Assembly: GCA_964346725.1 (NCBI GenBank)
Contig: CAYFVM010000021.1
Location: 1-40,009 of the forward strand
Direction: 5' to 3'
Source: UBA1715 sp964346725
GTDB lineage: Bacteria; Bacteroidota; Bacteroidia; Bacteroidales; UBA1715
DNA length: 40,009 nucleotides
The notes beneath the pieces are model-generated. The model did not search any database and had not been told where the DNA came from. It saw only the letters and a program-made list of their open reading frames with translations. Of the stretch, positions 1 through 8,275 are shown piece after piece (within the stretch, counting starts at the first letter, position 1; each line of letters begins with the position of its first letter). The position numbers and the translations under genes are program-made.

Positions 1-1839
1 ATCTCCACGTCTTGAAGATTGTTCTGCTCCTTCAACTCCTTCTGCAACTTTAGGAGCTTGCGCTACTTGTACCGAAACCGGAATACCTTCATATTTTGCA
101 GAAGCAAGACTTCCCAAAATTTTATCAGTGAATTTTGATTCTACTTCAAAGAATGTAAATGAACGCATAATGTCAATGGCACCATAATGAATATCACGAT
201 CATTGGCATGTTCGTTTAATAATTTCAACAACTTAGATTGGTCAAGAGATTCTTTCTTACCAATGTTCAAGAAGAAACGAGTATATTCTCGATTATCTGA
301 AGAGAAATTGCGTCTCTCGCGTCTTTCGCCACGGTCACGACCTTCACTGCGTTCTCCGCGATCTCGACGGTCTCCACGATCTCGAAAATCTTCTCGACGA
401 CGATCACCACGGCCTCTATCGTCTCTTCTGTCTCCGAATCTATCTCTGTCACGACGATTGCGATCACGATTACGTTCTTCTGATTCACGAGAACGTTGAC
501 TTTCCTTCTCTACATCCAAGTTTACATCAGGAGCATTTTCGTAATATTCCAACATACGATTAACCTCGTATGAAACAAAACGTTTCAAGATTTCTTCACT
601 GCTCAAGTCCTTAAACAATGGCATTATAGGCTCCAATAATTCGCTTAACTTTTCTTCATTTACATCTACAGCTAACACTTTGCGAACTAATTCTTTCATT
701 TGAATAGCACAAATTTCTTGGCCACCAGGAACTTTTTTTACTTCAATTTTCTTCTTGATAATTTGCTCAATTCTACGCAATTTCCCTTTTTCACGAAGGT
801 TTGCAATAAGAATTGAAATTCCTTCTTTTCCTGCTCTACCGGTACGTCCACTTCTGTGAGTGTATGTTTCCAAATCATCAGGAATTGAATAATTGATAAC
901 GTGTGTCAAATCGTGTACGTCAAGACCACGTGCAGCAACATCGGTTGCAACAAGAATATTCAAATTCTTGCTACGGAATCTCTTCATCACATAGTCACGT
1001 TGTGCTTGCGACAAATCGCCATGAAGGGCATCTGCATTGTAGCCATCACCCATCAACTTATCGGCAACTTCTTTAGTTTCTTCGCGAGTACGACAGAAAA
1101 CGATACCATAAATATCCGGACAAAAATCGGCAATACGCTTCAATGCGAGATAGCGGTTTTTAGAACTCACAATATATGCTTGATGTGAAACTGTTTCAGC
1201 ACCAGAGTTTTTTGTACCTACCGTTATTTCAAACGGTTCTTTCATATAGTTTGATGCTATACGACGTACTTCCGATGGCATAGTTGCTGAAAACAACAAT
1301 GTACGTTTTTCATCTGGCGTTTGTTCTAATATTGTATCCAAATCATCTTGGAAACCCATGTCAAGCATTTCATCTGCTTCATCGAGCACCAATGTTCTCA
1401 CATGTGATAAATCGATTTTTTTGCGTTTGATAATGTCGACCAAACGTCCTGGTGTTGCAACAACAATATGCACTCCGTTTTGAATAGAGCGCATTTGACG
1501 CAAAATGTCGGCGCCACCATAAACTGCAACTGTTCGTAATGGTAAATATTTACCAAAACTTGTTAAATCACGTTCTATTTGCAAACACAATTCACGTGTA
1601 GGGCAAATAATTAATGCTTGTGGTTGTGAATTGTTTAAATCCAATTGTGAGATAAGTGGCAAACCGAATGCTGCCGTTTTTCCCGTACCTGTTTGTGCTA
1701 AAGCAATTAAATCTCGCGTGTCTTGTAGCAAGAAAGGTATTGCTTGACTTTGAATCTCTGTAGGTTTCTCAAAACCCATTTCTTTTATGGCCTGCAAAAT
1801 TTCTTTTGAAAGCAAGCCACCTTCTTCGTATAACTCCAT
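1..1839 (-). CDS. DEAD-box ATP-dependent RNA helicase, C-terminus cut by window edge
   Basis: RNA-dependent ATPase that unwinds structured RNA, probably in ribosome assembly or mRNA turnover. All 613 codons in the window are open. The Q-motif region lies near residues 24-34, AQTGTGKT at 48-55, PTREL at 80-84, TPGR at 129-132, DEAD at 153-156, SAT at 184-186, ARGLD at 303-307 and HRSGRTGR at 328-335. Residues about 448-512 form a linker very rich in Arg and Asp. Residues about 518-592 look like a DbpA-type RNA-binding domain. The start is the ATG at 1839, just before the Q-motif helix. The stop lies beyond the left edge. Helicases with this DbpA-like tail are common in Bacteroidota. The family call is firm; the substrate is unknown, so I give no gene symbol. 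Confidence 0.95.
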   Translation of the reverse strand, partial: MELYEEGGLLSKEILQAIKEMGFEKPTEIQSQAIPFLLQDTRDLIALAQTGTGKTAAFGLPLISQLDLNNSQPQALIICPTRELCLQIERDLTSFGKYLPLRTVAVYGGADILRQMRSIQNGVHIVVATPGRLVDIIKRKKIDLSHVRTLVLDEADEMLDMGFQDDLDTILEQTPDEKRTLLFSATMPSEVRRIASNYMKEPFEITVGTKNSGAETVSHQAYIVSSKNRYLALKRIADFCPDIYGIVFCRTREETKEVADKLMGDGYNADALHGDLSQAQRDYVMKRFRSKNLNILVATDVAARGLDVHDLTHVINYSIPDDLETYTHRSGRTGRAGKEGISILIANLREKGKLRRIEQIIKKKIEVKKVPGGQEICAIQMKELVRKVLAVDVNEEKLSELLEPIMPLFKDLSSEEILKRFVSYEVNRMLEYYENAPDVNLDVEKESQRSRESEERNRDRNRRDRDRFGDRRDDRGRGDRRREDFRDRGDRRDRGERSEGRDRGERRERRNFSSDNREYTRFFLNIGKKESLDQSKLLKLLNEHANDRDIHYGAIDIMRSFTFFEVESKFTDKILGSLASAKYEGIPVSVQVAQAPKVAEGVEGAEQSSRRGD

Positions 1840-1937
1840 ACAATTATATTACCGAACAGAACCGCCTGTTCATTACGGAAAGGAATTACACAAATCAGCG
1901 ATAAAAGAACAGAAATGTAACGCCCTTCAAATATTCT

Positions 1938-2954
1938 TTATGCGTTCATCAACGCCTCTTTTGTCTTTACTTCTATTTCCTCACGAAGTTCGTCGTTATC
2001 CTTTAACAATGCTTTCACAGCATCACGCCCTTGAGCCAATTTTGTTTCTCCGTAACTAAACCATGAGCCACTTTTCTTTATGATTTCACATTCTACGCCC
2101 ATGTCTATAATTTCACCTATTTTTGAGATTCCTTCACCGAACATGATATCAAATTCAGTACTGCGGAATGGAGGTGCAACTTTATTTTTAACAACTTTAA
2201 CTCGAGTTCTATTTCCTACCACACTATCTCCGTCTTTTATCTGCCCGATTCTTCGTACATCCAAACGAACTGATGCATAGTATTTTAAAGCATTACCACC
2301 AGTAGTTGTTTCAGGGTTCCCAAACATGACACCTAATTTGTCTCGTAATTGGTTAATGAAAACCACTGTGGTATTTGTTTTATCTATGACACTGGTTAAT
2401 TTACGCAATGCTTGCGACATCAAACGAGCATGAAGTCCCATTTTGGAATCACCCATATCGCCTTCTATTTCTGATTTTGGTGTAAGAGCAGCAACAGAAT
2501 CTATCACAATTATGTCAATTGCGCCAGAACGAATTAATTGATCTGCTACCTCCAAAGCTTGCTCACCATTGTCTGGTTGAGAAATATAGAGATTGTTTAC
2601 ATCTACCCCTAAATTTTCCGCATAGAAACGATCAAAAGCATGCTCTGCATCTATAAATGCAGCTATGCCACCTTTTTTCTGCGCTTCAGCTATTGCATGA
2701 ATAGCCAAGGTAGTTTTACCTGAAGATTCAGGTCCGTATATTTCCACAACTCTACCGCGTGGATATCCTCCAATACCCAATGCAACATCTAGTCCTAAAG
2801 AACCAGATGATATACAAGGAAGATTTTCGATTGCGTGATCGCCAAGTTTCATTATGGTACCTTTACCATACGACTTGTCTATCTTGTCTAGCGTTAATTG
2901 TAATGCCTTCAATTTCTCGGCTTTGTTTGCATTACTGTCTTGTGCTTCTGTCAT
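1938..2954 (-). CDS. recA: Recombinase RecA
   Basis: Forms filaments on single-stranded DNA, drives homologous strand exchange and activates SOS-type autocleavage. The 338-residue protein has Walker A GPESSGKT at 74-81, Walker B around IDSVAAL at 141-147, and the loop-L2 region GVMFGNPETTTGG. Length matches the family. A longer reading from 2981 is possible, but I chose ATG 2954 (MTEAQ) because a TATCTTTG promoter element sits at 2970-2977, inside the longer reading. It is flanked by 98 nt before the helicase gene and 154 nt after rpe, so it is probably its own transcription unit. I saw no recognisable LexA box. Confidence 0.98.
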   Translation of the reverse strand: MTEAQDSNANKAEKLKALQLTLDKIDKSYGKGTIMKLGDHAIENLPCISSGSLGLDVALGIGGYPRGRVVEIYGPESSGKTTLAIHAIAEAQKKGGIAAFIDAEHAFDRFYAENLGVDVNNLYISQPDNGEQALEVADQLIRSGAIDIIVIDSVAALTPKSEIEGDMGDSKMGLHARLMSQALRKLTSVIDKTNTTVVFINQLRDKLGVMFGNPETTTGGNALKYYASVRLDVRRIGQIKDGDSVVGNRTRVKVVKNKVAPPFRSTEFDIMFGEGISKIGEIIDMGVECEIIKKSGSWFSYGETKLAQGRDAVKALLKDNDELREEIEVKTKEALMNA

Positions 2955-2969
2955 GATGTTATTTTTTTG

Positions 2970-2977
2970 CAAAGATA
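2970..2977 (-). promoter_or_regulatory. Candidate recA promoter -7 element
   Basis: Read on the minus strand this is TATCTTTG, matching the Bacteroidota sigma-ABfr -7 consensus TAnnTTTG. It lies 15 nt upstream of the recA ATG at 2954. I did not find a clean TTTG -33 partner at the usual distance, so it rests on the -7 element and its position. Confidence 0.5.
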
Positions 2978-3108
2978 GCAATTATTGGAAATTTCTCGAT
3001 TGTTTTGCGATTTATATTTATAAAATATTGGCAGTAAGAGATTTACAACGTTTTATTGCTGTTGTATAACCAATCTTCTCGCAATAACGGCGTTTATTTT
3101 GTGACGAT

Positions 3109-3768
3109 TTATTTATTTTCTCCTAACACTTTCAATTCTTCCATCGTTTTTAACGGATTTTCAGATGAGAAAATTGATGCTCCTGCAACAATTGCATCTG
3201 CTCCTGCTTTGAATATTTCTGCTGCATTTTGCAATCCTATGCCACCATCTACTTCAATCAATGCATGAACGCCACGTTGTTGCATCATTTTTTTTAAATC
3301 TTGAATTTTCTGTAATGTTTCGGGAATGAATTTCTGTCCGCCAAATCCCGGATGAACCGACATTACCAACAATAAATCGACATACGGAATTATATCATTT
3401 AATACACTCACCGGGGTCTCAGGATTGATTGAAACACCAGCTTTCATACCTTGTGCACGTATTTCTTTCAGGGTATGTTGCAAATCTTTGCACGTTTCAT
3501 AATGTATCGTAAGAAATTCGGCTCCTGCCTCTTTAAATCGTTCAATGTATTTTTCAGGATTCACTATCATTAAATGCACATCAAACGGTTTTTGCGAAAT
3601 GGGTTGAATTGCCTTCAATACAGGGAAACCAAACGAGATATTAGGAACAAACACACCATCCATAACATCTATATGAATCCAATCGGCCACACTTTTGTTT
3701 AACATTATAATATCAGACTCTAGATTTGCAAAATCTGCAGAAAGGATTGATGGGGATAAAATTGACAT
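3109..3768 (-). CDS. rpe: Ribulose-phosphate 3-epimerase
   Basis: Interconverts ribulose 5-phosphate and xylulose 5-phosphate in the non-oxidative pentose phosphate pathway. It is a 219-residue TIM barrel of normal family length. The metal and catalytic residues are visible: H32 and D34 in IHIDVMDG, H65 in DVHLMI, and D174 in EVDGGIG. The phosphate-binding MSVHPGFGGQ lies at 136-145. It starts 18 nt after the DUF4924 gene and is probably co-transcribed with it from the promoter near 4348. The product is near certain; the link with the DUF4924 protein is positional only. Confidence 0.97.
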   Translation of the reverse strand: MSILSPSILSADFANLESDIIMLNKSVADWIHIDVMDGVFVPNISFGFPVLKAIQPISQKPFDVHLMIVNPEKYIERFKEAGAEFLTIHYETCKDLQHTLKEIRAQGMKAGVSINPETPVSVLNDIIPYVDLLLVMSVHPGFGGQKFIPETLQKIQDLKKMMQQRGVHALIEVDGGIGLQNAAEIFKAGADAIVAGASIFSSENPLKTMEELKVLGENK

Positions 3769-3786
3769 GTTTGTATTCTTGTTTAT

Positions 3787-4323
3787 TTATAATTTTATAT
3801 CTAAATCACCGTTTTCATACTGTTTGTAACGTACCGCAAGTGCTGCCATAAGGTTCGAAAATGTTTTTACTGCTAGCTTGGTATCGTCAGAAACCTCTTT
3901 ACGCTGCAAACGAAGCATCATCACGCCATACAATCCGGTCAAACAAGCATCTATCTCGTTCCTTACACACTCATTTGAACGATTGATAATCTCGGTAATA
4001 TGTGGCATAGCAGCAGTGAACAATTCTTGGTATTTTTTCTCGTCTTGCTTTTGCAACAACTTAATGTTCAACGTAGAAAGATCTTGTACTAAATCTTTGA
4101 GTTGCATCAAATGTCCTTTGCGTTGTATTCCTTCGGAAATCATTGCATCAGCCATATTCTGATACCACTGACGTACTTTTGGCTCTTCCATAAGAGATAT
4201 GGAAAAACCTTGCATCAAAACATCAACATTGAAATTGCATGCACGAATCATATCTTCCAACTGCCACATATATAGGACGTATTCGGCAATATTTTCCTGT
4301 CGTTTTTGCTTTGCTATTATCAT
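3787..4323 (-). CDS. DUF4924 family protein, function unknown
   Basis: A 178-residue soluble protein with no signal peptide or membrane segment. It opens with a polar helix containing KQKRQENIAEYVLYMWQ and is predicted by eye to be almost wholly helical, with many Leu, Met and charged residues. I recognise it as the DUF4924 family, found mainly in Bacteroidales. No catalytic motif is apparent. It is the first gene of a two-gene unit with rpe, and a TACTTTTG promoter element lies 24 nt upstream of its ATG. The family is small and uncharacterised, so I assign no function. Confidence 0.8.
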   Translation of the reverse strand: MIIAKQKRQENIAEYVLYMWQLEDMIRACNFNVDVLMQGFSISLMEEPKVRQWYQNMADAMISEGIQRKGHLMQLKDLVQDLSTLNIKLLQKQDEKKYQELFTAAMPHITEIINRSNECVRNEIDACLTGLYGVMMLRLQRKEVSDDTKLAVKTFSNLMAALAVRYKQYENGDLDIKL

Positions 4324-4347
4324 GTACGATTTGGAATTTCTTTAGCA

Positions 4348-4355
4348 CAAAAGTA
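4348..4355 (-). promoter_or_regulatory. Candidate promoter -7 element for the DUF4924-rpe unit
   Basis: The minus strand reads TACTTTTG, a full match to TAnnTTTG, 24 nt upstream of the DUF4924 ATG. An imperfect GTTC lies about 17 nt further upstream in place of the -33 TTTG. It sits between the tRNA-Lys terminator and the gene, where a new promoter is expected. Confidence 0.5.
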
Positions 4356-4430
4356 TTATTTTTTTTAGATTGAACGATGGCAGTTTCATTTTTATTGAAA
4401 CACAACATTGAAACGCATACATAATAACAA

Positions 4431-4463
4431 AAAAACCTCAACACTTTTGGTATTGAGGTTTTT
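4431..4463 (-). terminator. Rho-independent terminator after tRNA-Lys
   Basis: Arms 4431-4441 and 4453-4463 are perfect 11-base complements (AAAAACCTCAA with TTGAGGTTTTT) around an 11-base loop. It begins 5 nt past the 3' end of the tRNA, and the transcript side ends in a run of U. The symmetrical A/T flanks could let it work in both directions. Confidence 0.8.
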
Positions 4464-4468
4464 AGAAG

Positions 4469-4541
4469 TGATCCAGATGGGGCTCGAACCCATGACCCCA
4501 TCCTTAAAAGGGATGTGCTCTACCTGCTGAGCTACTGAATC
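4469..4541 (-). tRNA. tRNA-Lys (anticodon UUU)
   Basis: The 73-base gene folds as a cloverleaf. The acceptor GATTCAG pairs with CTGGATC (one G-T pair) and is followed by discriminator A. The D-arm contains AGCTCAG...GGTAGAGC. Anticodon stem CATCC/GGATG encloses loop CTTTTAA, giving anticodon TTT. The T-arm is GGGTTCGAGCCC with flanking pairs. The 3' CCA is not encoded, so it must be added after transcription. A promoter at 4567-4597 and a hairpin at 4431-4463 make it an independent unit. Confidence 0.97.
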
Positions 4542-4566
4542 AATCCATCTTTCTAAAAAGACGATG

Positions 4567-4597
4567 CAAAAGTAGTCTTTTTTTTATTCCACCCAAA
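4567..4597 (-). promoter_or_regulatory. tRNA-Lys promoter of Bacteroidota type
   Basis: On the minus strand, TTTG (4594-4597) is followed by exactly 19 bases and then TACTTTTG (4567-4574). This matches the -33 TTTG and -7 TAnnTTTG elements and their 19-21 nt spacing described for Bacteroides. The tRNA 5' end is 25 nt downstream of the -7 element. This is the best-formed promoter I found in the window. Confidence 0.75.
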
Positions 4598-4630
4598 TTA
4601 TCAGTGCGCTTTTTTGAAAAAAAACACAAA

Positions 4631-5341
4631 TTAAATATTTTTCTCTGGCTCCAGCAGTGGTTCTATGACACCTGACAATCGAAATTTGAGATACGTAATT
4701 GGTTTACCTTGTGCTAAATAAAACGATTCATACTGTGTTTTTATAGACAATATTTCATCACACATGCCAGAATTATATAAATCGTCGGTGGCGACCAAAA
4801 TCTCTTGTTTATTCTGTTCTAATAATGTTTTTGTGTAATTATACAACTCTTTGCTGTCGGTTTTCAGATTCACAACAGCGTTTGGTTGCAACATTGCTCT
4901 ATACATATTTAAAAATCGTGATGACGTTAAACGCTTTTTTGCGCATTTTTTACGCAATTGCGGATCGGGAAAGGTTATCCAGATTTCGTCAACCTCGTTG
5001 GCTCCGAAAAATGAGTCGATAAATTCTATACGAGTACGGAGAAATGCAGCATTTTTTACATCATTATCTAATGCTGTCTTTGCTCCACGCCAAAAGCGAG
5101 CTCCCTTGATATCTATGCCGATATAATTTTTTTCAGGATTTGCTTGAGCCAAAGCTACCGTATACTCACCTTTGCCACAGCCCAACTCCAATACAATTGG
5201 ATTTGTATTGTGCCAATATTCCGATTTCCATTGGTTTTTTAGTTTATATTCTTTATGGAAAATTTCTTCAAACTGTGGTTGTATCACGTTTGGAAACACT
5301 TCATTATCAGCAAATCGTTGCAGTTTATTTTTCGCACTCAT
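4631..5341 (-). CDS. trmB: tRNA (guanine-N7)-methyltransferase
   Basis: SAM-dependent enzyme that makes m7G46 in the variable loop of tRNAs. The 236-residue protein has SAM motif I VLELGCGKGEY around 50-60, the acidic IGID after the second strand, and the family ITFPDPQ...KKRL motif in the middle. A longer open frame reaches 5407, but I place the start at ATG 5341 (MSAKNKLQRF). It overlaps the stop of gldH by one base (TAATG), a typical sign of translational coupling. It is the last gene of the holB-ricT-gldH-trmB run. Confidence 0.95.
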   Translation of the reverse strand: MSAKNKLQRFADNEVFPNVIQPQFEEIFHKEYKLKNQWKSEYWHNTNPIVLELGCGKGEYTVALAQANPEKNYIGIDIKGARFWRGAKTALDNDVKNAAFLRTRIEFIDSFFGANEVDEIWITFPDPQLRKKCAKKRLTSSRFLNMYRAMLQPNAVVNLKTDSKELYNYTKTLLEQNKQEILVATDDLYNSGMCDEILSIKTQYESFYLAQGKPITYLKFRLSGVIEPLLEPEKNI

Positions 5342-5823
5342 TATTTTGTATTCAAAGAAAAAGAGACTGACTTTATTCCTTTCACGTTGCACTCGGCATT
5401 CGTACAACGCATAGCCTGTTCGAATGAAAAATCATACGTTCCTTTTTTGGGGAAACGAATGTTTGTTTGATATTGGAATTCATTGACGTAACCGCCTTTA
5501 TTTTTGCCCAACCACTGACCATCGGAAGCTGCAAGCATAAACTCTACTGTATCACGTGCAACTTTCGCATCGGGAAACGTGATTGCGCTGAACAAATACA
5601 GGTTGGCATACGGGTATTCCTCTGTGTTTGTGAGAGTTATTACTATGTTGTACGACTGGAGTGTGTCGGGAATTTCTACAGTAAAATGTGCTATAGAATC
5701 CTTGTTCCACGTGTTTTCCGGAAACTCTACCTCATCGTGAAACACTTGTTTTGAATTGCATGACACAAATGCCATCAAACAAACACTCAGAAGTATTCCA
5801 ATGCTATGCTTGAGTTTTACCAT
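5341..5823 (-). CDS. gldH: Gliding-motility-type lipoprotein GldH
   Basis: A 160-residue lipoprotein of the GldH family. Residues 1-21 form a signal peptide ending in the lipobox AFVSC, with C22 the predicted lipidation site. The mature part has a beta-rich pattern with conserved-looking GQWLGKNKGG and a final pair of cysteines near 140-145. The start is ATG 5823, giving a clean signal peptide; the frame stays open to 5982, but that part lies over the end of ricT. It therefore overlaps ricT by 20 nt and trmB by 1 nt. GldH is needed for gliding in Flavobacterium but also occurs in non-gliding Bacteroidales, so motility should not be assumed. Confidence 0.9.
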   Translation of the reverse strand: MVKLKHSIGILLSVCLMAFVSCNSKQVFHDEVEFPENTWNKDSIAHFTVEIPDTLQSYNIVITLTNTEEYPYANLYLFSAITFPDAKVARDTVEFMLAASDGQWLGKNKGGYVNEFQYQTNIRFPKKGTYDFSFEQAMRCTNAECNVKGIKSVSFSLNTK

Positions 5824-7081
5824 CGTTTTGTTGATTTTGTTGACGATTGTTATTGAAATTATTTCTGTCTGTGTTTTGCGGATTTCTATTTTGATTTCCG
5901 TTTCGTTGTTGACCACGATGAAAGTGTTGTTGACGCCCCTGATTGTTGTTGAAGTTTTTATGCTTCTTCTTTTTCTTATCAAAACGAGTCAAACTTTCTT
6001 GCCCTACAACATTTTCATAATCAGGCAACTGTATTTCTGGTTCTTTAGTCGAAACGTCTGCCAAATACTCGGGTTTAACGCCTTTTTTATTTAATTCAAT
6101 AATTTCTTTTACGCGAACTGCTGGCAACTCTACAAATGTTGGAATATCATCTTTTTTATATACATACGTCATCAATGCTTTATACACATCGGTTTTGGTA
6201 TGATGAGCTTTGCCTCCGGCAAATTCCAACGTTATAGTTGTATCTGGAAAATTTTTACGAGCATCCATGTAACTCGCTAACTCGAAATTGAGACAACATT
6301 TCAATTTTCCGCATTGTCCCGCCATTTTTTGTGGATTCAGCGATACCTCTTGATAGCGAGCGGCATTAGTTGACACCGAGCTGAAGTTTGAGATAAAAGA
6401 TGAGCAACACAAATCTCGACCACAAAGACCTATTCCTCCAATACGTCCAGCTTCTTGACGAACGCCTATTTGACGCATTTCTATTCGCACCTTAAATTCT
6501 TCGGCGAATATTTTAATAAGTTCACGGAAATCAACACGTTCCTCAGCTATGTAATAAAAAATAGCCTTCATTTTATCGCCTTGATACTCCACATCACCTA
6601 TCTTCATGTTTAGTTTCAAATCTTTAGCTATTTGACGAGCGCGAATCATGGTTTTATGTTCCATAGCTTTGGCCTCTTTCCATTTTTCAATATCGATAGG
6701 TTTTGCTTTGCGATAAATTTTATTGAATGTTTCAGGAACTTTCTTTGGGTACACTTTTGCTATTTGCAAACGAACCAATTCGCCGGTAAGTGAGACAACA
6801 CCAACATCATGACCCGTTGCAACCTCTACGGTAACAACATCCCCAACTTCCAATGAAAGTTGTTGGTCGTTGATGTAAAAATCCTTTCGAGTGTTTTTGA
6901 AACGAACTTCAACTATATTTTGATGTAATTGCGGTAATTGAATGTCTCGCATCCAATTGTAACAATACAATTTTGCACTTCCACTTCTACGAGCCGACTG
7001 TTTAAGCTTTTGAGCATATTTCTCGGTTTCATTTTGTGAAGTGTTTTCTATATTCTTATTTGGTAAATTTATATTTTCCAT
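5804..7081 (-). CDS. PSP1-domain / RicT-like iron-sulfur regulatory protein
   Basis: A 425-residue homologue of RicT (YaaT), which in Bacillus binds partner Ric proteins and 4Fe-4S clusters and affects RNase Y. The PSP1 C-terminal domain covers roughly residues 140-300. It carries the Cys motifs CGRDLCC (C220, C225, C226) and CGKLKCC (C257, C262, C263). The N-terminal 30 residues are polar and the last 55 are rich in Asn, Gln and Arg (repeats such as NFNNN and QQNQQN). I chose ATG 7081 (MENINLPN) over the upstream TTG-type reading. It lies 32 nt after holB and overlaps gldH. Its role in Bacteroidota is not established, and I saw no ricA or ricF in the window. Confidence 0.85.
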   Translation of the reverse strand: MENINLPNKNIENTSQNETEKYAQKLKQSARRSGSAKLYCYNWMRDIQLPQLHQNIVEVRFKNTRKDFYINDQQLSLEVGDVVTVEVATGHDVGVVSLTGELVRLQIAKVYPKKVPETFNKIYRKAKPIDIEKWKEAKAMEHKTMIRARQIAKDLKLNMKIGDVEYQGDKMKAIFYYIAEERVDFRELIKIFAEEFKVRIEMRQIGVRQEAGRIGGIGLCGRDLCCSSFISNFSSVSTNAARYQEVSLNPQKMAGQCGKLKCCLNFELASYMDARKNFPDTTITLEFAGGKAHHTKTDVYKALMTYVYKKDDIPTFVELPAVRVKEIIELNKKGVKPEYLADVSTKEPEIQLPDYENVVGQESLTRFDKKKKKHKNFNNNQGRQQHFHRGQQRNGNQNRNPQNTDRNNFNNNRQQNQQNDGKTQA

Positions 7082-7113
7082 TGTACTTAAAAAAACAAGC
7101 AAAAGTAGCAAAA

Positions 7114-8265
7114 TTACTTTCTTATTAATACTATTATCTTCATGAACAAATCGAAAAACACGATTTTAGGATTCCCGTTGCGCATAATGTGGTAATGCGC
7201 ACTATTGAACTCTCGCATAAAGCCAGCGATGTTTCTTTCGTTTATAAACGGATGAAATTTCTCAGCAAAAGCGTCTTCCTGATTGTCCATATATTGAATT
7301 TGCGGTATATTCTGATTACGAACGAAGTTTTCGCGGACTTCTCGTAAACAGTATTGCAAGAATGATTTTTGTTTCTCTCTACCAAAAGTTTCAACTTCGG
7401 TTACCATTGTGTTGAGCGTAAATACATCACGTTGCCATGCGGCACGCATCATGCGCGTAAACAAATCAAAATACTGCGAAGGTGTATTGTTTGATGTTGC
7501 CATTTTGAAAGCCTGAATATAGTTACCATTGGCATTTTTAACCAACGATTGCAACTCTATTCCATCCAACATAAAATCATCGTGAATTCGCTTACTCAAA
7601 CTTTCATCGTCAATTTTAGGTATACGCACTATTTGTGTTCTCGACAAAATGGTTGGAAGCATATAACGAGAATCCTCTACTATCAAGAAAAAGATAGTAT
7701 TTGGGGTTGGTTCTTCTAATATTTTGAGAATTTTATTGGCACATACGTCATTCATTTTTTCAGCCATCCAAATTACCATAATCTTGTATTTAGCACTGAA
7801 ATTGCTGATTGACAACTTTTTAATAATGCCTTTGATTCTCGGTTGGTCTTTGTCGCCTGCTGCCTCCGATTCGTATATGATTGGTTGTTTATTTTCAACC
7901 CCAATGTGCGCCTGCCACCATTCTAGGCTGATGTATGGGTTTTGGGTAAACAATTCACGCCACTCCGTCAAATAGTCATCACAACACAATTTGTCTTTTT
8001 CTTTATCCTTAACTATAGGGAAAACGAAATGTAAATCGGGATGTTGCAATTTGGCGAAAGCCTTACACGAATCGCATTCACCACATGAATCAGTACCAGT
8101 AGGATGTTCGCAATTTAAATATTGTGCAAAAGCAAGTGCCAGCGGCAATTTCCCCGACCCCTCCGGCCCGTATAACATATATGCGTGGGCCACGCGATTC
8201 ATTGCTGAAGCTTCTAGTAAATCTTTTTTTATTGCGTCTTGTCCTATTATTTCACCAAACAACAT
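7114..8265 (-). CDS. holB: DNA polymerase III delta-prime-like clamp-loader subunit
   Basis: Part of the clamp loader that places the sliding clamp on primed DNA. In this 383-residue AAA+ protein, a P-loop-like GPEGSGK lies at 33-39. A zinc-binding set follows at C52, C61, C64 and C67. The sensor or Arg-finger region reads TILSRTQ. The P-loop is followed by Leu rather than Thr or Ser, as expected for a delta-prime subunit that does not need to hydrolyse ATP. An insertion of about 60 residues (roughly 75-135) separates the zinc module from the AAA+ core, as in other Bacteroidota homologues I recall. It starts 10 nt after the small outer-membrane protein gene. Confidence 0.9.
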   Translation of the reverse strand: MLFGEIIGQDAIKKDLLEASAMNRVAHAYMLYGPEGSGKLPLALAFAQYLNCEHPTGTDSCGECDSCKAFAKLQHPDLHFVFPIVKDKEKDKLCCDDYLTEWRELFTQNPYISLEWWQAHIGVENKQPIIYESEAAGDKDQPRIKGIIKKLSISNFSAKYKIMVIWMAEKMNDVCANKILKILEEPTPNTIFFLIVEDSRYMLPTILSRTQIVRIPKIDDESLSKRIHDDFMLDGIELQSLVKNANGNYIQAFKMATSNNTPSQYFDLFTRMMRAAWQRDVFTLNTMVTEVETFGREKQKSFLQYCLREVRENFVRNQNIPQIQYMDNQEDAFAEKFHPFINERNIAGFMREFNSAHYHIMRNGNPKIVFFDLFMKIIVLIRK

Positions 8266-8275
8266 ACTTCTAAAC

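Noticed and set aside
267..488. Minus-strand frame of 73 codons inside the helicase gene
   Set aside because: It is an alternative frame of the same repetitive linker and has no start context or homology that I recognise.
203..499. Plus-strand Ser/Arg-rich frame of 98 codons
   Set aside because: It is the antisense reading of the Arg-Asp-rich linker of the helicase gene, whose frame is intact and family-supported.
1854..1871. Hairpin GAACAG/CTGTTC between recA and the helicase gene as a terminator
   Set aside because: The stem is only 6 bp and no U-run follows on the minus strand; it may be leader structure or chance.
4223..4501. Minus-strand frame crossing the tRNA-Lys 3' half and the terminator
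   Set aside because: It begins inside the tRNA and runs through the hairpin into the DUF4924 gene; it is a by-product of open sequence.
7033..7048. Possible mobile element or phage boundary around the left-hand gene clusters
   Set aside because: No transposase, integrase, direct repeats or composition break was seen; gene content there is core and collinear in function.
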